This document shows, one piece after another, positions 7,412-16,167 of a DNA stretch of 64,000 nucleotides. The stretch is from the NCBI GenBank assembly GCA_021604545.1, contig BQJE01000001.1, forward strand, positions 355,444-419,443. Reading direction: 5' to 3'. Made by a program: the position numbers and the translations under genes. This stretch comes from Micavibrio sp. (lineage in GTDB: Bacteria > Pseudomonadota > Alphaproteobacteria > Micavibrionales > Micavibrionaceae). Positions within the stretch are counted from its first letter, which is position 1; every line of letters begins with the position of its first letter. The notes beneath the pieces are model-generated. The model was not told the DNA's origin and did no database searches. It saw only the letters and a list, made by a program, of their open reading frames with translations.

Positions 7412-8359
7412 TTAGGGCATATCGGCCAGCACACGCAAGACCGTATGGCGTGCGGTGAGGGCAGAAATTCCACATGCCATAACTGGCAAGAGGAAGAGAG
7501 TAACCATATGGAGTCCGTTTAGCCTGAAGTCTGGTACCAGCGCGGCCGCTGTTTCACCTGATATCAGGCTGACCAGGACCATAATAATACCGCCGCCAAG
7601 CACGCCGACGACGCTGCCTTGCAGGGTGAGGGTGAGGGCATGGCGCTGGAATTGCTCGGTGATGTAATCGTCTTTGGCGCCCATGAGGTGGAGCAATTCA
7701 ACTTCTTCTTTATGGACAGCCATGCGTGAGCGGATAGCCCCGGCAACGGCTGTGACTGTGGTGGCACCGATAATCAGGGTGATCATAAGAGAGGCAAACT
7801 GCATCGCCCCGGTAAAGCGCAGGAGATCATTGAGCCAGCTTTCATGGGTGTCGAGCCGGGCGCTGGGGCTGATGTCTTTGACCATTTTTTCAAGCACGCG
7901 CAGGGTTTCCGGGCTGGTGACATGGAGCTGCACCGAAATCAGGCCGGGCAGGGGAATATCACCCAGCGACAGATCATCGCCCAGCCACGGGGAGATGAGC
8001 GCCTGGATTTCTTCTTCGCTTAGGATTTCAGCGCTTTTGACGGCGGGGTGTTCTTTGATCGTTTCTGCTATATCAAAGGTCAGGCTTTTGACATCTTCGT
8101 TGGGGATAATGATGCCGTTATTTGTTTCAGTAACGGTTTCCGCCGGGATTTCGATTGTGAGCTTGTTTTCGAGGCCGGAGCTCCAGCGCTCGCTCATTGC
8201 GCCCAGCACAAAGGACACGGCCAGTGCCAGCACCGCCAGAAAGGTCATCAGGGCAATGAGCAGGATCAGGAAGCCCGAGCCCTCGCCACGGTTCAGCGGC
8301 AGGTCATATTGGCGTTTTCCATCAGCAACGCCGAGTTTTCTATCTTTTTTGGTAAACAT
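7412..8359 (-). CDS. ftsX: Cell-division protein FtsX
   Basis: Integral membrane partner of FtsE; the complex couples septal peptidoglycan hydrolysis to division. The 315-residue protein has a cytoplasmic N-tail with the alphaproteobacterial YDLPL motif, TM1 (about 30-54), a periplasmic loop to about 190, and three further TM helices with the FtsX-domain signature HKEEVELLHLMGAKDDYI. It is separated from ftsE by a plus-strand gene, whereas the two genes usually overlap. No convincing Shine-Dalgarno lies before the start, and translation coupling to ftsE is impossible here, so an independent promoter is implied. Confidence 0.93.
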   Translation of the reverse strand: MFTKKDRKLGVADGKRQYDLPLNRGEGSGFLILLIALMTFLAVLALAVSFVLGAMSERWSSGLENKLTIEIPAETVTETNNGIIIPNEDVKSLTFDIAETIKEHPAVKSAEILSEEEIQALISPWLGDDLSLGDIPLPGLISVQLHVTSPETLRVLEKMVKDISPSARLDTHESWLNDLLRFTGAMQFASLMITLIIGATTVTAVAGAIRSRMAVHKEEVELLHLMGAKDDYITEQFQRHALTLTLQGSVVGVLGGGIIMVLVSLISGETAAALVPDFRLNGLHMVTLFLLPVMACGISALTARHTVLRVLADMP

Positions 8360-8415
8360 TAAGAATGAGCGTAAGCGAAGGGCACGCCAAATTGAAGAAA
8401 ATTATCAAAAAACCT

Positions 8416-8444
8416 TTGACAGGGGCGGGAGGTGTCTTTATGTA
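8416..8444 (+). promoter_or_regulatory. Putative sigma-70-type promoter for the 8492 gene
   Basis: TTGACA (8416-8421), 17-base spacer, then TATGTA (8439-8444) followed by ATAT. The −35 is a perfect consensus and the −10 is poor. The position, 48 bases before an RBS-bearing ATG, suits a promoter for the gene inserted between ftsX and ftsE. Confidence 0.5.
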
Positions 8445-8491
8445 ATATTCCTTAAGCCAAAGCTATGGAAATATACAAAGGAGATAAGATT

Positions 8492-9157
8492 ATGAGCGAA
8501 ATGTCAGACACAACTTTTCCGCAGACTGCCGAGAATAGTCGTCTGCGAGAGACGCAACTATGGTTTGAAGGAAATACGATTGAGGGTGAATGTAAGATTA
8601 ACCCTAAATCAATTGGTGTTGCCTTGTTAATGTTTGCCAATGAAGCGGAAACAGCTCATTTTCAACAGCCTGCAGATGAACAACAAATAAAGGATGATTG
8701 CAGAGCAGCGACGCTTTTTATTGTAAATAGCAAACAGTTTGATCCTAAGTGTACGGAAGCAGAAACAGCGTTAACCCGCGCGGCTGGCGTTCTGCGTTGG
8801 GATGATGTTGTGATGGAAGCTTTTAATTCTAAAAAGAGCTTCAGACCTTTAGCGTTGGCCCAAATGCTTGGTGCAAACGGGAGACATGAAAATAGTAGTA
8901 TTGAAATTGCTATTCTGATTGGTGCTCACCCAGATCTAAATATTTCCAGTGAAACAGTGCATGGCGCCGTAGATGGCTTTGCCGAGCGTGGGGAAACTGG
9001 TGTTATCAAGTCTCTGAAAAGAGAGGGAAGAGATATGGATTTCCTTTATAGAAACCAGCTTGCTTTTGCGGAAAGAAAAAGAGCAGGTGCTCAACCATCA
9101 ACTGTGGCTGGGCATGAAGATCAACATAACACTGTTTCTCGTGCAATAGGTATATAG
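8492..9157 (+). CDS. Unknown protein inserted between ftsX and ftsE
   Basis: A 221-residue soluble, mildly acidic protein without signal peptide or TM helix; I recognise no family. The middle (SKKSFRPLALAQMLGANGRHE; IEIAILIGAHPDLNIS) looks helical. ATG 8492 is chosen because AAGGAG (8478-8483) is eight bases upstream, while the in-frame ATG at 8465 has no RBS. It lies opposite to ftsE and ftsX and breaks their usual adjacency. Its own near-consensus −35 and strong RBS contrast with the weak signals of neighbouring genes, which fits a later insertion. Confidence 0.7.
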   Translation: MSEMSDTTFPQTAENSRLRETQLWFEGNTIEGECKINPKSIGVALLMFANEAETAHFQQPADEQQIKDDCRAATLFIVNSKQFDPKCTEAETALTRAAGVLRWDDVVMEAFNSKKSFRPLALAQMLGANGRHENSSIEIAILIGAHPDLNISSETVHGAVDGFAERGETGVIKSLKREGRDMDFLYRNQLAFAERKRAGAQPSTVAGHEDQHNTVSRAIGI

Positions 9158-9173
9158 AAAGAGCAATCCGTCC

Positions 9174-9878
9174 CTAAAAAACCCCTTCGATCTTTTTCTG
9201 GATCCAGTTTTTATCCTGGCCGGATTCGATATGCAGGTGGCCGGCATCTAATATCATGCGCGGGTGGCCGAGCTTGTCCATGATCGCCTGGCTGTGGGTG
9301 GCGATGACAATCGTCGTGCCCATACGATTGAGTTGATCGAATAAATTCATCAGGCGAAAACCAATTTCATCATCGAGGTTTCCGGTGGGCTCATCCGCGA
9401 GCAGCAATCTTGGGCGGGCAATGACAGCGCGGGCAATGGCGATACGTTGTTGTTCCCCACCGGACATGGTGGGCGGCAGGACGTTCATTTTATCGCCGAG
9501 GCCAACCCATTCGAGCAGCTCGTTCACGTTATTCTCTATTTCCTTTTCCGGGCGGCCAAGAATGCGCAAGGGAAGCGCGACATTGTCAAAGGCCGAGAGG
9601 TGGTTCATCAGGCGGAAATCCTGGAACACCACGCCGATGCGTTGGCGGATCGGGGCAAGCTTGCGGCGGTCGAGATCGTTAATATTTTGTCCGAACATGG
9701 TGACCAGCCCGCGGGTCGGGCGGCGGCCAAGATAAATAAGGTTCATCAATGAGGTTTTGCCGGCGCCGCTGGGCCCGGTGAGGAAATGGAAGGAGCCGGG
9801 TTCGAGGGCAAAATTAATATCGCTGAGGACCTCTGGTCCGACCCCGTAGCGCAACCCTACATTTTCAAATTTAATCAA
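9174..9878 (-). CDS. ftsE: Cell-division ATP-binding protein FtsE
   Basis: ABC-type ATPase that drives FtsX and thereby periplasmic amidase or endopeptidase activators at the septum. Walker A is GPSGAGKT (35-42), the signature is MSGGEQQRIAIARA, Walker B is LLLADEPTGNLD, and the H-loop lies in VIATHS, all intact. At 234 residues it is slightly longer than E. coli FtsE (222), with a short C-terminal extension. It ends 17 bases before the convergent 8492-9157 gene. The gene upstream in the same direction stops 23 bases before it, so the two are probably cotranscribed. Confidence 0.95.
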   Translation of the reverse strand: MIKFENVGLRYGVGPEVLSDINFALEPGSFHFLTGPSGAGKTSLMNLIYLGRRPTRGLVTMFGQNINDLDRRKLAPIRQRIGVVFQDFRLMNHLSAFDNVALPLRILGRPEKEIENNVNELLEWVGLGDKMNVLPPTMSGGEQQRIAIARAVIARPRLLLADEPTGNLDDEIGFRLMNLFDQLNRMGTTIVIATHSQAIMDKLGHPRMILDAGHLHIESGQDKNWIQKKIEGVF

Positions 9879-9901
9879 TTATTTGCCCTGTTACTCTAAA
9901 G

Positions 9902-10648
9902 TTATTTCTTCTCTACTTCGCGCGGCTTTTGTTTATCCAAAACATATTGTAGCGCCTGGGATTTCTTATAAGCGTTGGTGATTTTCATACCCGCCTGCAG
10001 AGCTTCCTCCAGAAGGCCTTTGCCTGCAAGGATTTTGGATACATTGCTATAGGCTTTGTTCTTGTACGCGTCGCTGGCGATCTTGCTGATACTGGTCATA
10101 GCAGCGGTGAAATCCTTGCGCTCGGCCTGAATCTCTGCGGCTTCGCCATAAGCCTTGTTGCGCAGGGCTTCATTTTCCATTGCGGCGGCGGTGGCCCAGG
10201 CACCATCATTATCACCCGCAAAAGCCTGGCTCATGGATATATAGGTGAGGGCTATCGCAAAGGAGGGCTTGTGGGCTATCTTTTTGGTGGCTTCGTGGAG
10301 TTTATTGAAAACTACTGTCGCTTCCTCGGGGTTTAACTTGTTATCGGCCACGGTCATGCCAATGCCGCGAATCGTCATGGCTTTGGTGTCTGAGCTTTCA
10401 ATTTTATCGATGAGGGCAATGGCTTCGTTGATGCGCTTGTCAAAAGCCAGGGTTTTGGCGAGTTCGCGGTAGGTTTGGTCACGCCAGGTCGGATTTTTAA
10501 TATGTGAGGCGGAATCTTGTAAAATCGTCGTTACGCATTGGCGCTCTTCAACAGGGCAGGTTTGCACGGCTTCCTCAGCCAGAGCGAGGGGTGTAGGCAG
10601 AACAAAAAGAAAAAAGATTAATAAAGGCAATGTTTTTGTATGCGGCAT
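9902..10648 (-). CDS. Exported helical-repeat protein of unknown function
   Basis: A 248-residue protein with a clear Sec signal peptide (Lys-containing n-region, LLIFFLFVLPTPLALA core, cleavage near ALA-EE). The mature part is built of short paired helices (TYRELAKTLAFDKRINEAIALI; NKAYGEAAEIQAERKDFTAAM), a TPR-like solenoid; CPVEERQC near the mature N-terminus could form a disulfide. ATG 10648 is preferred because AAGGAT lies just upstream; a GTG at 10666 overlaps that RBS. It precedes ftsE on the same strand, so a division-linked or envelope role is possible but not shown. Confidence 0.75.
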   Translation of the reverse strand: MPHTKTLPLLIFFLFVLPTPLALAEEAVQTCPVEERQCVTTILQDSASHIKNPTWRDQTYRELAKTLAFDKRINEAIALIDKIESSDTKAMTIRGIGMTVADNKLNPEEATVVFNKLHEATKKIAHKPSFAIALTYISMSQAFAGDNDGAWATAAAMENEALRNKAYGEAAEIQAERKDFTAAMTSISKIASDAYKNKAYSNVSKILAGKGLLEEALQAGMKITNAYKKSQALQYVLDKQKPREVEKK

Positions 10649-10711
10649 ATGGTTATCCTTTGTCACAGAGCTTATAAATACTAGAATAACGTTATAAATA
10701 GAAGCGATTCA

Positions 10712-11506
10712 ATGATTCTAAGTTGTCCAAATTGTACCACGCGGTATTTGCTCCCGGCTCAAGTTCTGGCACCGGATGGGCGCAATGTTAAATGCTCCGG
10801 GTGCGAGGAGGTCTGGCATGAGATGCCGGACCCGGACGAATTGGCGGCTGAGCAGCAGCCCGAGGATATTCCAGAGGCTGTCAAACCTATTCCTGAGGGC
10901 TCATCCGTGCCGGCATTGCCGGAGGACGTTTCCGATGAGTCATCGAAGGCTCTGGCGAGTTATGGCGCTGCGGCGGCTGTGTTCTTTTTTGTTTTTACCC
11001 TTTTGTTTGTGTTTCATCAGCCGGTGGCACGGGCGTGGCCAGCCAGCCATTACCTCTATGGCATGCTGGGCATTGAACCCTCTCTGGCTAGTGAAGGTCT
11101 GGTTTTTGATAAAATTAAAGCGGCTTCAGGTCATGGAACGGTTACCATCGAAGGCAATATCGTAAATTTAACCTCTGAAGATCGTCCGATCCCAATGATG
11201 AAGGCGTCTTTACGAAAGGGAGAAGATGAGCCCCTCGATCACTGGTTCATTGAGGCGCCACAAAAAATGCTGGCGTCGGGGGAAACTGTATCTTTTCGCG
11301 CTGCCCATGAAAGTGTCGGTGACGCAGCTACGGAAGTGAATGTTCGTTTTGTTTTGAAGGCGAAAGCAGCGTCTAAAGATAATTCTAAAACTGGCGAAGA
11401 AGACGGCGATAGTAATCCAGCTCATAATCCGGACGGCCAAGCTCACCCGAGCGGCGACGCAGGAGCCTCAAAATCTCCTCCACACGCTTCCGCTCAGCCT
11501 CATTAG
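10712..11506 (+). CDS. MJ0042 zinc-ribbon / DUF3426-like membrane protein
   Basis: The N-terminus is an MJ0042-type zinc ribbon with Cys5, Cys8, Cys28 and Cys31 (CPNC ... CSGC). An acidic linker, one TM helix (about 83-101) and a DUF3426-like domain (GTVTIEGNIVNLTSEDRPIPMMK onward) follow; this is a common alphaproteobacterial architecture encoded divergently from ftsE. The function is unknown; a cytoplasmic metal-binding head and extracytoplasmic beta domain are implied. The final ~40 residues (from about 225) are Ser/Pro/His/Gly-rich and are encoded antisense to the conserved end of the next gene (122-base overlap), so they probably arose by loss of an earlier stop. Confidence 0.85.
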   Translation: MILSCPNCTTRYLLPAQVLAPDGRNVKCSGCEEVWHEMPDPDELAAEQQPEDIPEAVKPIPEGSSVPALPEDVSDESSKALASYGAAAAVFFFVFTLLFVFHQPVARAWPASHYLYGMLGIEPSLASEGLVFDKIKAASGHGTVTIEGNIVNLTSEDRPIPMMKASLRKGEDEPLDHWFIEAPQKMLASGETVSFRAAHESVGDAATEVNVRFVLKAKAASKDNSKTGEEDGDSNPAHNPDGQAHPSGDAGASKSPPHASAQPH

Positions 11507-13955
11507 GAATCTTTACGCGTGAGCCCGGGAACAGTCCCGGCTTTTCACCATCTCCGCCGTAAGGTCGCCCGAGTGGGTCCATCTTCATGCCACCACCACT
11601 CATCGCCATGCCGGTCATTTGCTGAATGCGAGCCATAAGCTGTTGGCTGAGTTGTTCCATCGATTCCTTTAGGTGCTCAATCGCTTTTTCCTGATGCGGG
11701 ATCGATAGGCCGGGCTTGTTTGCTCCGAGCTCTTCTGATGACAGGCGCATTTCCTGTTCTGCTAAACCCATACCTTCCGGGATATCATCCAGCGCTTCTC
11801 CAGCCTCCAGCATCAACTGGCCAAGAATAAAACGTAAGGCCTCTTGCTCTACTTTATTGGATTGGGTGTTGATCGTAAGTTCTTTGGTTTTTCCTTCCTG
11901 GTCAAAACTAGGCGGTGGCGGCATATCCTCCATCGCCAGTCCCCATTTATCGAATAGTGACATATTTGGTTCTAATGTTTCTCCGTAGCTCCGGCCTTTT
12001 TGTTGTAAAACGCCGGTAATCTCCATTTGACCTTTGGTTTGATCGAGTAATTCCTGTTGGCGGTCGATCAGCTCCTGTAGCTCATTCACACCCTCCATCA
12101 TCATCTGCATATCCATGGGCAAGGGTGTGGCCATCGATGGGTTCATCATGTCCAGCATGCGCTGGAGTTGTGAGAGCATCTCTTGCGCTGCATTTTTATC
12201 GCCAGACATCATTTGTGATTCCATCTGGTCAAGAAAACTGGATAGGGCTTCCGGATCAATCATACTGGAGAGCATTTCCGGCGGAATCATTGGTACGTTG
12301 TCACCTTGCGCCATGCGTTTTTGCAATTCTTTTTGCAGCTCCATCAAATATTCAGCCATCGCAGAACGTAATTCGTTCATAAGTTGCGCAATTTCCTGAT
12401 CTGTGGTGCCGGAATTTTTGAGAGCGTTCTCTAATGCATTTTGTGCATCTCGTAGATTGCGCGCCGCCAGTGTAAGGTTGCCATCTTCAATGCGCAGAGC
12501 CGTATCCCAGAGTAGGGCTATGACAGCTTTTGCCGTTTCTTTGGACGGGGAATGAAAAAGTCGTGAACTGGCTGCGCGAATGGCAAGAAAGACAACAAAG
12601 TCATTGCCAAAGGCCGAGGGGCGGGCCAGGAATATTTCGATGCTTCTTGCCAACTCGCGCGATGTTTTAACCGGCTCCCATGCCAGTTTTTTGCGGGTGT
12701 CAATCAGTGCTTTGGCCACCGGGTGTTGAAATTCTCGCTCAGGCAGTGTCATTTTAATGGGTGGTAGTGACGCATTTTGACCGATGTGATCTGTGATACT
12801 CAAGCGGATGACGACGGGTAGTCCGGCCCATGAGTGCGGCGTTAGATCGTAAACCGGTTGGATATCGAAGGTTGCTCCGGCCGGGGAAACAACTGAGCGG
12901 GTTTCAGTAACCGGTTCGCCTATCGGTGCTTCACTGACCACTTCATCCAATGTCATTGTCATGGTGATGTCTTTGACGCTGTAATCATCTGTAACAGTGA
13001 GCGGAAATCTGATTTGTCCGTTTTGTAATATTTCATGCGGGGTTTTGGCTTCAATAACGGGTGGTGTGTCGGGAATGAGCTTGTAGTTCCAGGAGCTGCG
13101 CGTGATGAACATTTGTTTGATAGTGAACTGTACTCCTTCCGGTACTTCTGTTTCCAGTCCGTAGCTGTCATCGCCTAGATGTTCAAGAGGTGTGGTTGTT
13201 TCGCCGATTTTTAAGGCTGGATGGCCGAGTCCTCCTGTAACTCTTATTTTTACTTGTGAGCCGACAGGGATTTTAACAATTTCCTGTTTTTTGCCCGAGC
13301 CTTCAAGAATAATCTGGCTCATGCCGGTATATTCAGGCGGCGTCACCCACAGACTGATGCCATCGGCCTTTTTGAAGTCCATTGTGTAGGAGACAGGTGT
13401 TAGTCCATTCCATATCCGTTCATCCCAGCGTGGGCCGGAAACGCTCAGTCCGATTATAAACAGCAAAACGATGCCAAGGCGGATCGCATAAGGGTCTTTC
13501 TTTGCCGTAAAGGCTTTGGGGTGCGGAGTTTTTAATCTAGCGAGCGCGGCCAGCATATGGGTTTTGCTGTCTTCCCACAATGTGCGCGTTTCATATTTAG
13601 CCGGGTTGGAAAGATCATCCTGTAAGCCAGAGATAGGACGATGTTTGAGGTTACTGGCTTTTTCCAGTCGCCTGTCTATTTCTTTTTTAGATGGCCATTG
13701 AAAGCGTCGAAGATCTTTTTTGTAGAGATAAATGCAGCCTATGAAAAAAACGACCAGTGTAATCACCGCACCGGGGGAACCAAAAAAGGCCGGGATTTGA
13801 ATCATCCATAAAGCGCAGAACAGGAGGGCCCAGAAGAATAGCCGCCAGCAATGAAGACTCGCCTGCTCGAACAACATCACCAGCAGCGCGGTTTTTCTTT
13901 TGCGCCCGAGCTTATCGATCAGATGGCGGTTTTCAAAATCAAGCGGATCAATCAT
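11385..13955 (-). CDS. TIGR02302/DUF4175 family large membrane protein
   Basis: An 856-residue alphaproteobacterial protein of unknown function. Two TM helices lie near the N-terminus (about 39-75) and one at about 157-172, followed by a large extracytoplasmic region with beta-rich repeats, then Met/Gln/Glu-rich coiled-coil stretches (about 520-660: MMSGDKNAAQEMLSQLQRML and relatives). The C-terminus ends in RPDYELDYYRRLLRQF, the family's conserved close, which confirms the 3' end despite the antisense overlap with the zinc-ribbon gene. It starts one base after the lysA stop codon, so it is cotranscribed with lysA. Confidence 0.88.
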   Translation of the reverse strand: MIDPLDFENRHLIDKLGRKRKTALLVMLFEQASLHCWRLFFWALLFCALWMIQIPAFFGSPGAVITLVVFFIGCIYLYKKDLRRFQWPSKKEIDRRLEKASNLKHRPISGLQDDLSNPAKYETRTLWEDSKTHMLAALARLKTPHPKAFTAKKDPYAIRLGIVLLFIIGLSVSGPRWDERIWNGLTPVSYTMDFKKADGISLWVTPPEYTGMSQIILEGSGKKQEIVKIPVGSQVKIRVTGGLGHPALKIGETTTPLEHLGDDSYGLETEVPEGVQFTIKQMFITRSSWNYKLIPDTPPVIEAKTPHEILQNGQIRFPLTVTDDYSVKDITMTMTLDEVVSEAPIGEPVTETRSVVSPAGATFDIQPVYDLTPHSWAGLPVVIRLSITDHIGQNASLPPIKMTLPEREFQHPVAKALIDTRKKLAWEPVKTSRELARSIEIFLARPSAFGNDFVVFLAIRAASSRLFHSPSKETAKAVIALLWDTALRIEDGNLTLAARNLRDAQNALENALKNSGTTDQEIAQLMNELRSAMAEYLMELQKELQKRMAQGDNVPMIPPEMLSSMIDPEALSSFLDQMESQMMSGDKNAAQEMLSQLQRMLDMMNPSMATPLPMDMQMMMEGVNELQELIDRQQELLDQTKGQMEITGVLQQKGRSYGETLEPNMSLFDKWGLAMEDMPPPPSFDQEGKTKELTINTQSNKVEQEALRFILGQLMLEAGEALDDIPEGMGLAEQEMRLSSEELGANKPGLSIPHQEKAIEHLKESMEQLSQQLMARIQQMTGMAMSGGGMKMDPLGRPYGGDGEKPGLFPGSRVKIPNEAERKRVEEILRLLRRRSGELGRPDYELDYYRRLLRQF

Positions 13956-13956
13956 G

Positions 13957-15228
13957 TTATTTTAGCCAGTCAGGAATAGTCTCTCCGTCCATTACACCCT
14001 CAAGCGCTTGTCGCTTACGAATAATCGAGAATTTATCACCGCTTACCAGGACTTCAGCGGGTAGGGGCCTTGAATTATAGGTGGAAGCCATGGAAAAACC
14101 ATAGGCTCCGGCTGTGCGGATGGCAGCTAAATCACCCTGATTCATTTCCGGTAGGGAGCGTTGGGTGGCAAAAATATCGCTGCTTTCGCAAATGGGCCCA
14201 ACCACGTCATATGTTTGTGGCGAGGCGCTTCGGTTTTTGACGGCGTCAATGCTGTGCCATGCTTCGTATAAAGTGGGGCGGATCAAATCACTCATCGCGG
14301 CATCAACGACGAGGAACGAGCGATCTTGTGTTTCTTTCACATACAAAACTTCTGTGAGCAGGACACCGGAGCCACCAACAAGATAGCGTCCCGGCTCCAT
14401 TATAATTTCAGTGTCCAGGGGCAGGATAATGTCGCGCACCCAGTCAGCATAGGAGTCCAGATCGAGCAATTTCTCGTCTTTATATATGATTGGAAATCCG
14501 CCGCCAATATCAAGGCGCGATATGGTGTGGCCGGATTCTCGTAGGCCATGAACAAGAGCAGGAAGTTTTTCAAATGCCTCTTTAAACGATTCAACCGTAA
14601 AGACCTGTGAGCCGATATGCATGGACAGGCCAAGCGCGTTTACATGATCCATGTCTCTAGCCATAGCAAAGGCTTTCATGACGTTTTCGACGCCCATGCC
14701 AAATTTATCGCGCTTGCGCCCGGTTGATATTTTATCGTGCCCACCGCCGCTGACATCAGGATTTAGGCGGAACACAACGTTGGCGGTTTTTCCTGTTTCA
14801 GTGGCTGCCGTATTAATCATCTCAAGCTCGGGCAGAGACTCAACATTGAATTGATGGATGCCGGCATCAAGGCAGGCAGCGATTTCATTTTTTTGTTTGC
14901 CAACACCGGTGGATACAATTTTATCGGCGTCGAACCCGGCCTTCAGGCCGCGCATTAATTCACCTTCGGAAACAATTTCTAATCCGCAACCCAGTGAGCG
15001 CAGAAAAGACAGTACGGCTATATTGCTATTGGCTTTGCAGGCGTAACAAAGAAGCGGTTGGCGATCGGATGGCAGGGCTTTTGTCATGGCACCGGCCAGG
15101 CGTTCATATTGCTCACGGATGACGGATTCCGCGTAGACATAGCATGGTGTGCCCACCGCTTCAGCTATTTGCGGCAGGGGCACATTATCAGCATGGAGAA
15201 TGCCGTCTTTTTCGTTAAATCCATTCAT
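13957..15228 (-). CDS. lysA: Diaminopimelate decarboxylase
   Basis: PLP enzyme that turns meso-diaminopimelate into L-lysine, the last step of lysine synthesis. Lys65 in CYACKANSN is the Schiff-base lysine, IGGGFPI binds the PLP phosphate, GRYLVGGSG and GPICESSDIFA carry substrate and active-site Cys residues across the dimer. The length (423) is normal. It sits 12 bases after the small LptM-like lipoprotein gene, an arrangement also known from enterobacteria and alphaproteobacteria. Confidence 0.96.
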   Translation of the reverse strand: MNGFNEKDGILHADNVPLPQIAEAVGTPCYVYAESVIREQYERLAGAMTKALPSDRQPLLCYACKANSNIAVLSFLRSLGCGLEIVSEGELMRGLKAGFDADKIVSTGVGKQKNEIAACLDAGIHQFNVESLPELEMINTAATETGKTANVVFRLNPDVSGGGHDKISTGRKRDKFGMGVENVMKAFAMARDMDHVNALGLSMHIGSQVFTVESFKEAFEKLPALVHGLRESGHTISRLDIGGGFPIIYKDEKLLDLDSYADWVRDIILPLDTEIIMEPGRYLVGGSGVLLTEVLYVKETQDRSFLVVDAAMSDLIRPTLYEAWHSIDAVKNRSASPQTYDVVGPICESSDIFATQRSLPEMNQGDLAAIRTAGAYGFSMASTYNSRPLPAEVLVSGDKFSIIRKRQALEGVMDGETIPDWLK

Positions 15229-15240
15229 TTCTTTTTGCTC

Positions 15241-15462
15241 TTAATAGGTCACAACATCTCCGCTGCCGGTTGGCATAGGTTCGACATCAATATTTGTAGG
15301 TTTTAGCGGTGGCGGCGGATCTGTGCTTTCCGCAGGATAAGTATGAGGGAAATTGGTCTCTTCACCTTCCGGTGGGGCCAAGTCTGAGGGCTTGATGCCA
15401 CAAGCAGAAATGGGAGCACCAAGGGTCAGACACATCAGCAGGATTATCATTTTCTTTCTCAT
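15241..15462 (-). CDS. LptM-like small lipoprotein
   Basis: A 73-residue precursor: signal peptide MRKKMIILLMCLTLGAPIS, lipobox APISAC with lipidated Cys21, then GIKPSDLAPPEGE, a form of the CGxKGPL/PPxG motif of the LptM (YifL) family, and a Pro-rich tail. LptM aids oxidative maturation of the LPS translocon LptD in E. coli. Placement directly upstream of lysA supports the assignment. The start could instead be the ATG at 15450, which has a better-spaced AGGATGAG upstream, but the first ATG supplies the positive charges of the signal peptide. Confidence 0.75.
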   Translation of the reverse strand: MRKKMIILLMCLTLGAPISACGIKPSDLAPPEGEETNFPHTYPAESTDPPPPLKPTNIDVEPMPTGSGDVVTY

Positions 15463-15514
15463 CCTACAAATTTATAGCTATAGCCTTTAAAAGGAAACCT
15501 CTAAGATAGGCTCT

Positions 15515-16135
15515 ATGGTAGCAATAACGCCCGGAAAATTTAAGCGCATCCTGTTTTTTCTTGGCATCGTCATGGTTCTGGTTGTGGCGATGTCAGTGGA
15601 GCGGATTCGCCAGGATATAAGGCTCAGTAAATCAACTGGTGAGGCGCGTAGTGAATTTGCCTCGATAGAGCGCTATCCCAAGGCACCCCCTCTGCCGCCG
15701 CTGAATATAATGGGGCCGGAACGTGAGGCCTTTAATCTTTCAGATTACGGAGGGCGGTATGTCTTGCTGAATCTCTGGGCAACGTGGTGTTCCCCCTGTA
15801 TTGCTGAATTACCGGACCTGCAGCGCCTTAAAAATCGCTACAAGGACGGCAGTTTGGTCGTATTGGCCGTTTCTGTTGATAACCGCAAAGACATGGCTGG
15901 TCTAGCCGCTTTTCTGAAAAAGCATGATTTGGGGCCTATAAACCCCAACCATGTCGCTCTTTATCATGATTTTCAGGGAAATATTCAAAAAACCATTTTT
16001 TTCAATGAGTTACCAATGACTTTTCTCATAGGGCCTAAAGGGCGTATCCTTTATCAGGTGAAAGGGCCTGCAGATTGGGACAGCCGTAAGGTCATTAAAT
16101 TTCTAGATTCTGTACAAAAGACAAAAGGCTATTGA
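15515..16135 (+). CDS. TlpA-like membrane-anchored thioredoxin
   Basis: A 206-residue protein with an N-terminal TM anchor (about 11-27) and a periplasmic thioredoxin fold of the TlpA/ResA type: LLNLWATWCSPCIAELPDLQRL contains the redox CxxC (Cys92, Cys95), and NELPMTFLIGPKG provides the cis-Pro. Likely reduces disulfides, for example in cytochrome c or copper-site maturation, or in other exported proteins. It is divergent from the LptM-like gene and followed 32 bases later by the pentapeptide-repeat gene. Confidence 0.88.
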   Translation: MVAITPGKFKRILFFLGIVMVLVVAMSVERIRQDIRLSKSTGEARSEFASIERYPKAPPLPPLNIMGPEREAFNLSDYGGRYVLLNLWATWCSPCIAELPDLQRLKNRYKDGSLVVLAVSVDNRKDMAGLAAFLKKHDLGPINPNHVALYHDFQGNIQKTIFFNELPMTFLIGPKGRILYQVKGPADWDSRKVIKFLDSVQKTKGY

Positions 16136-16167
16136 TTTGTTAATGATTTTCGAAGGACAATAAAAGG

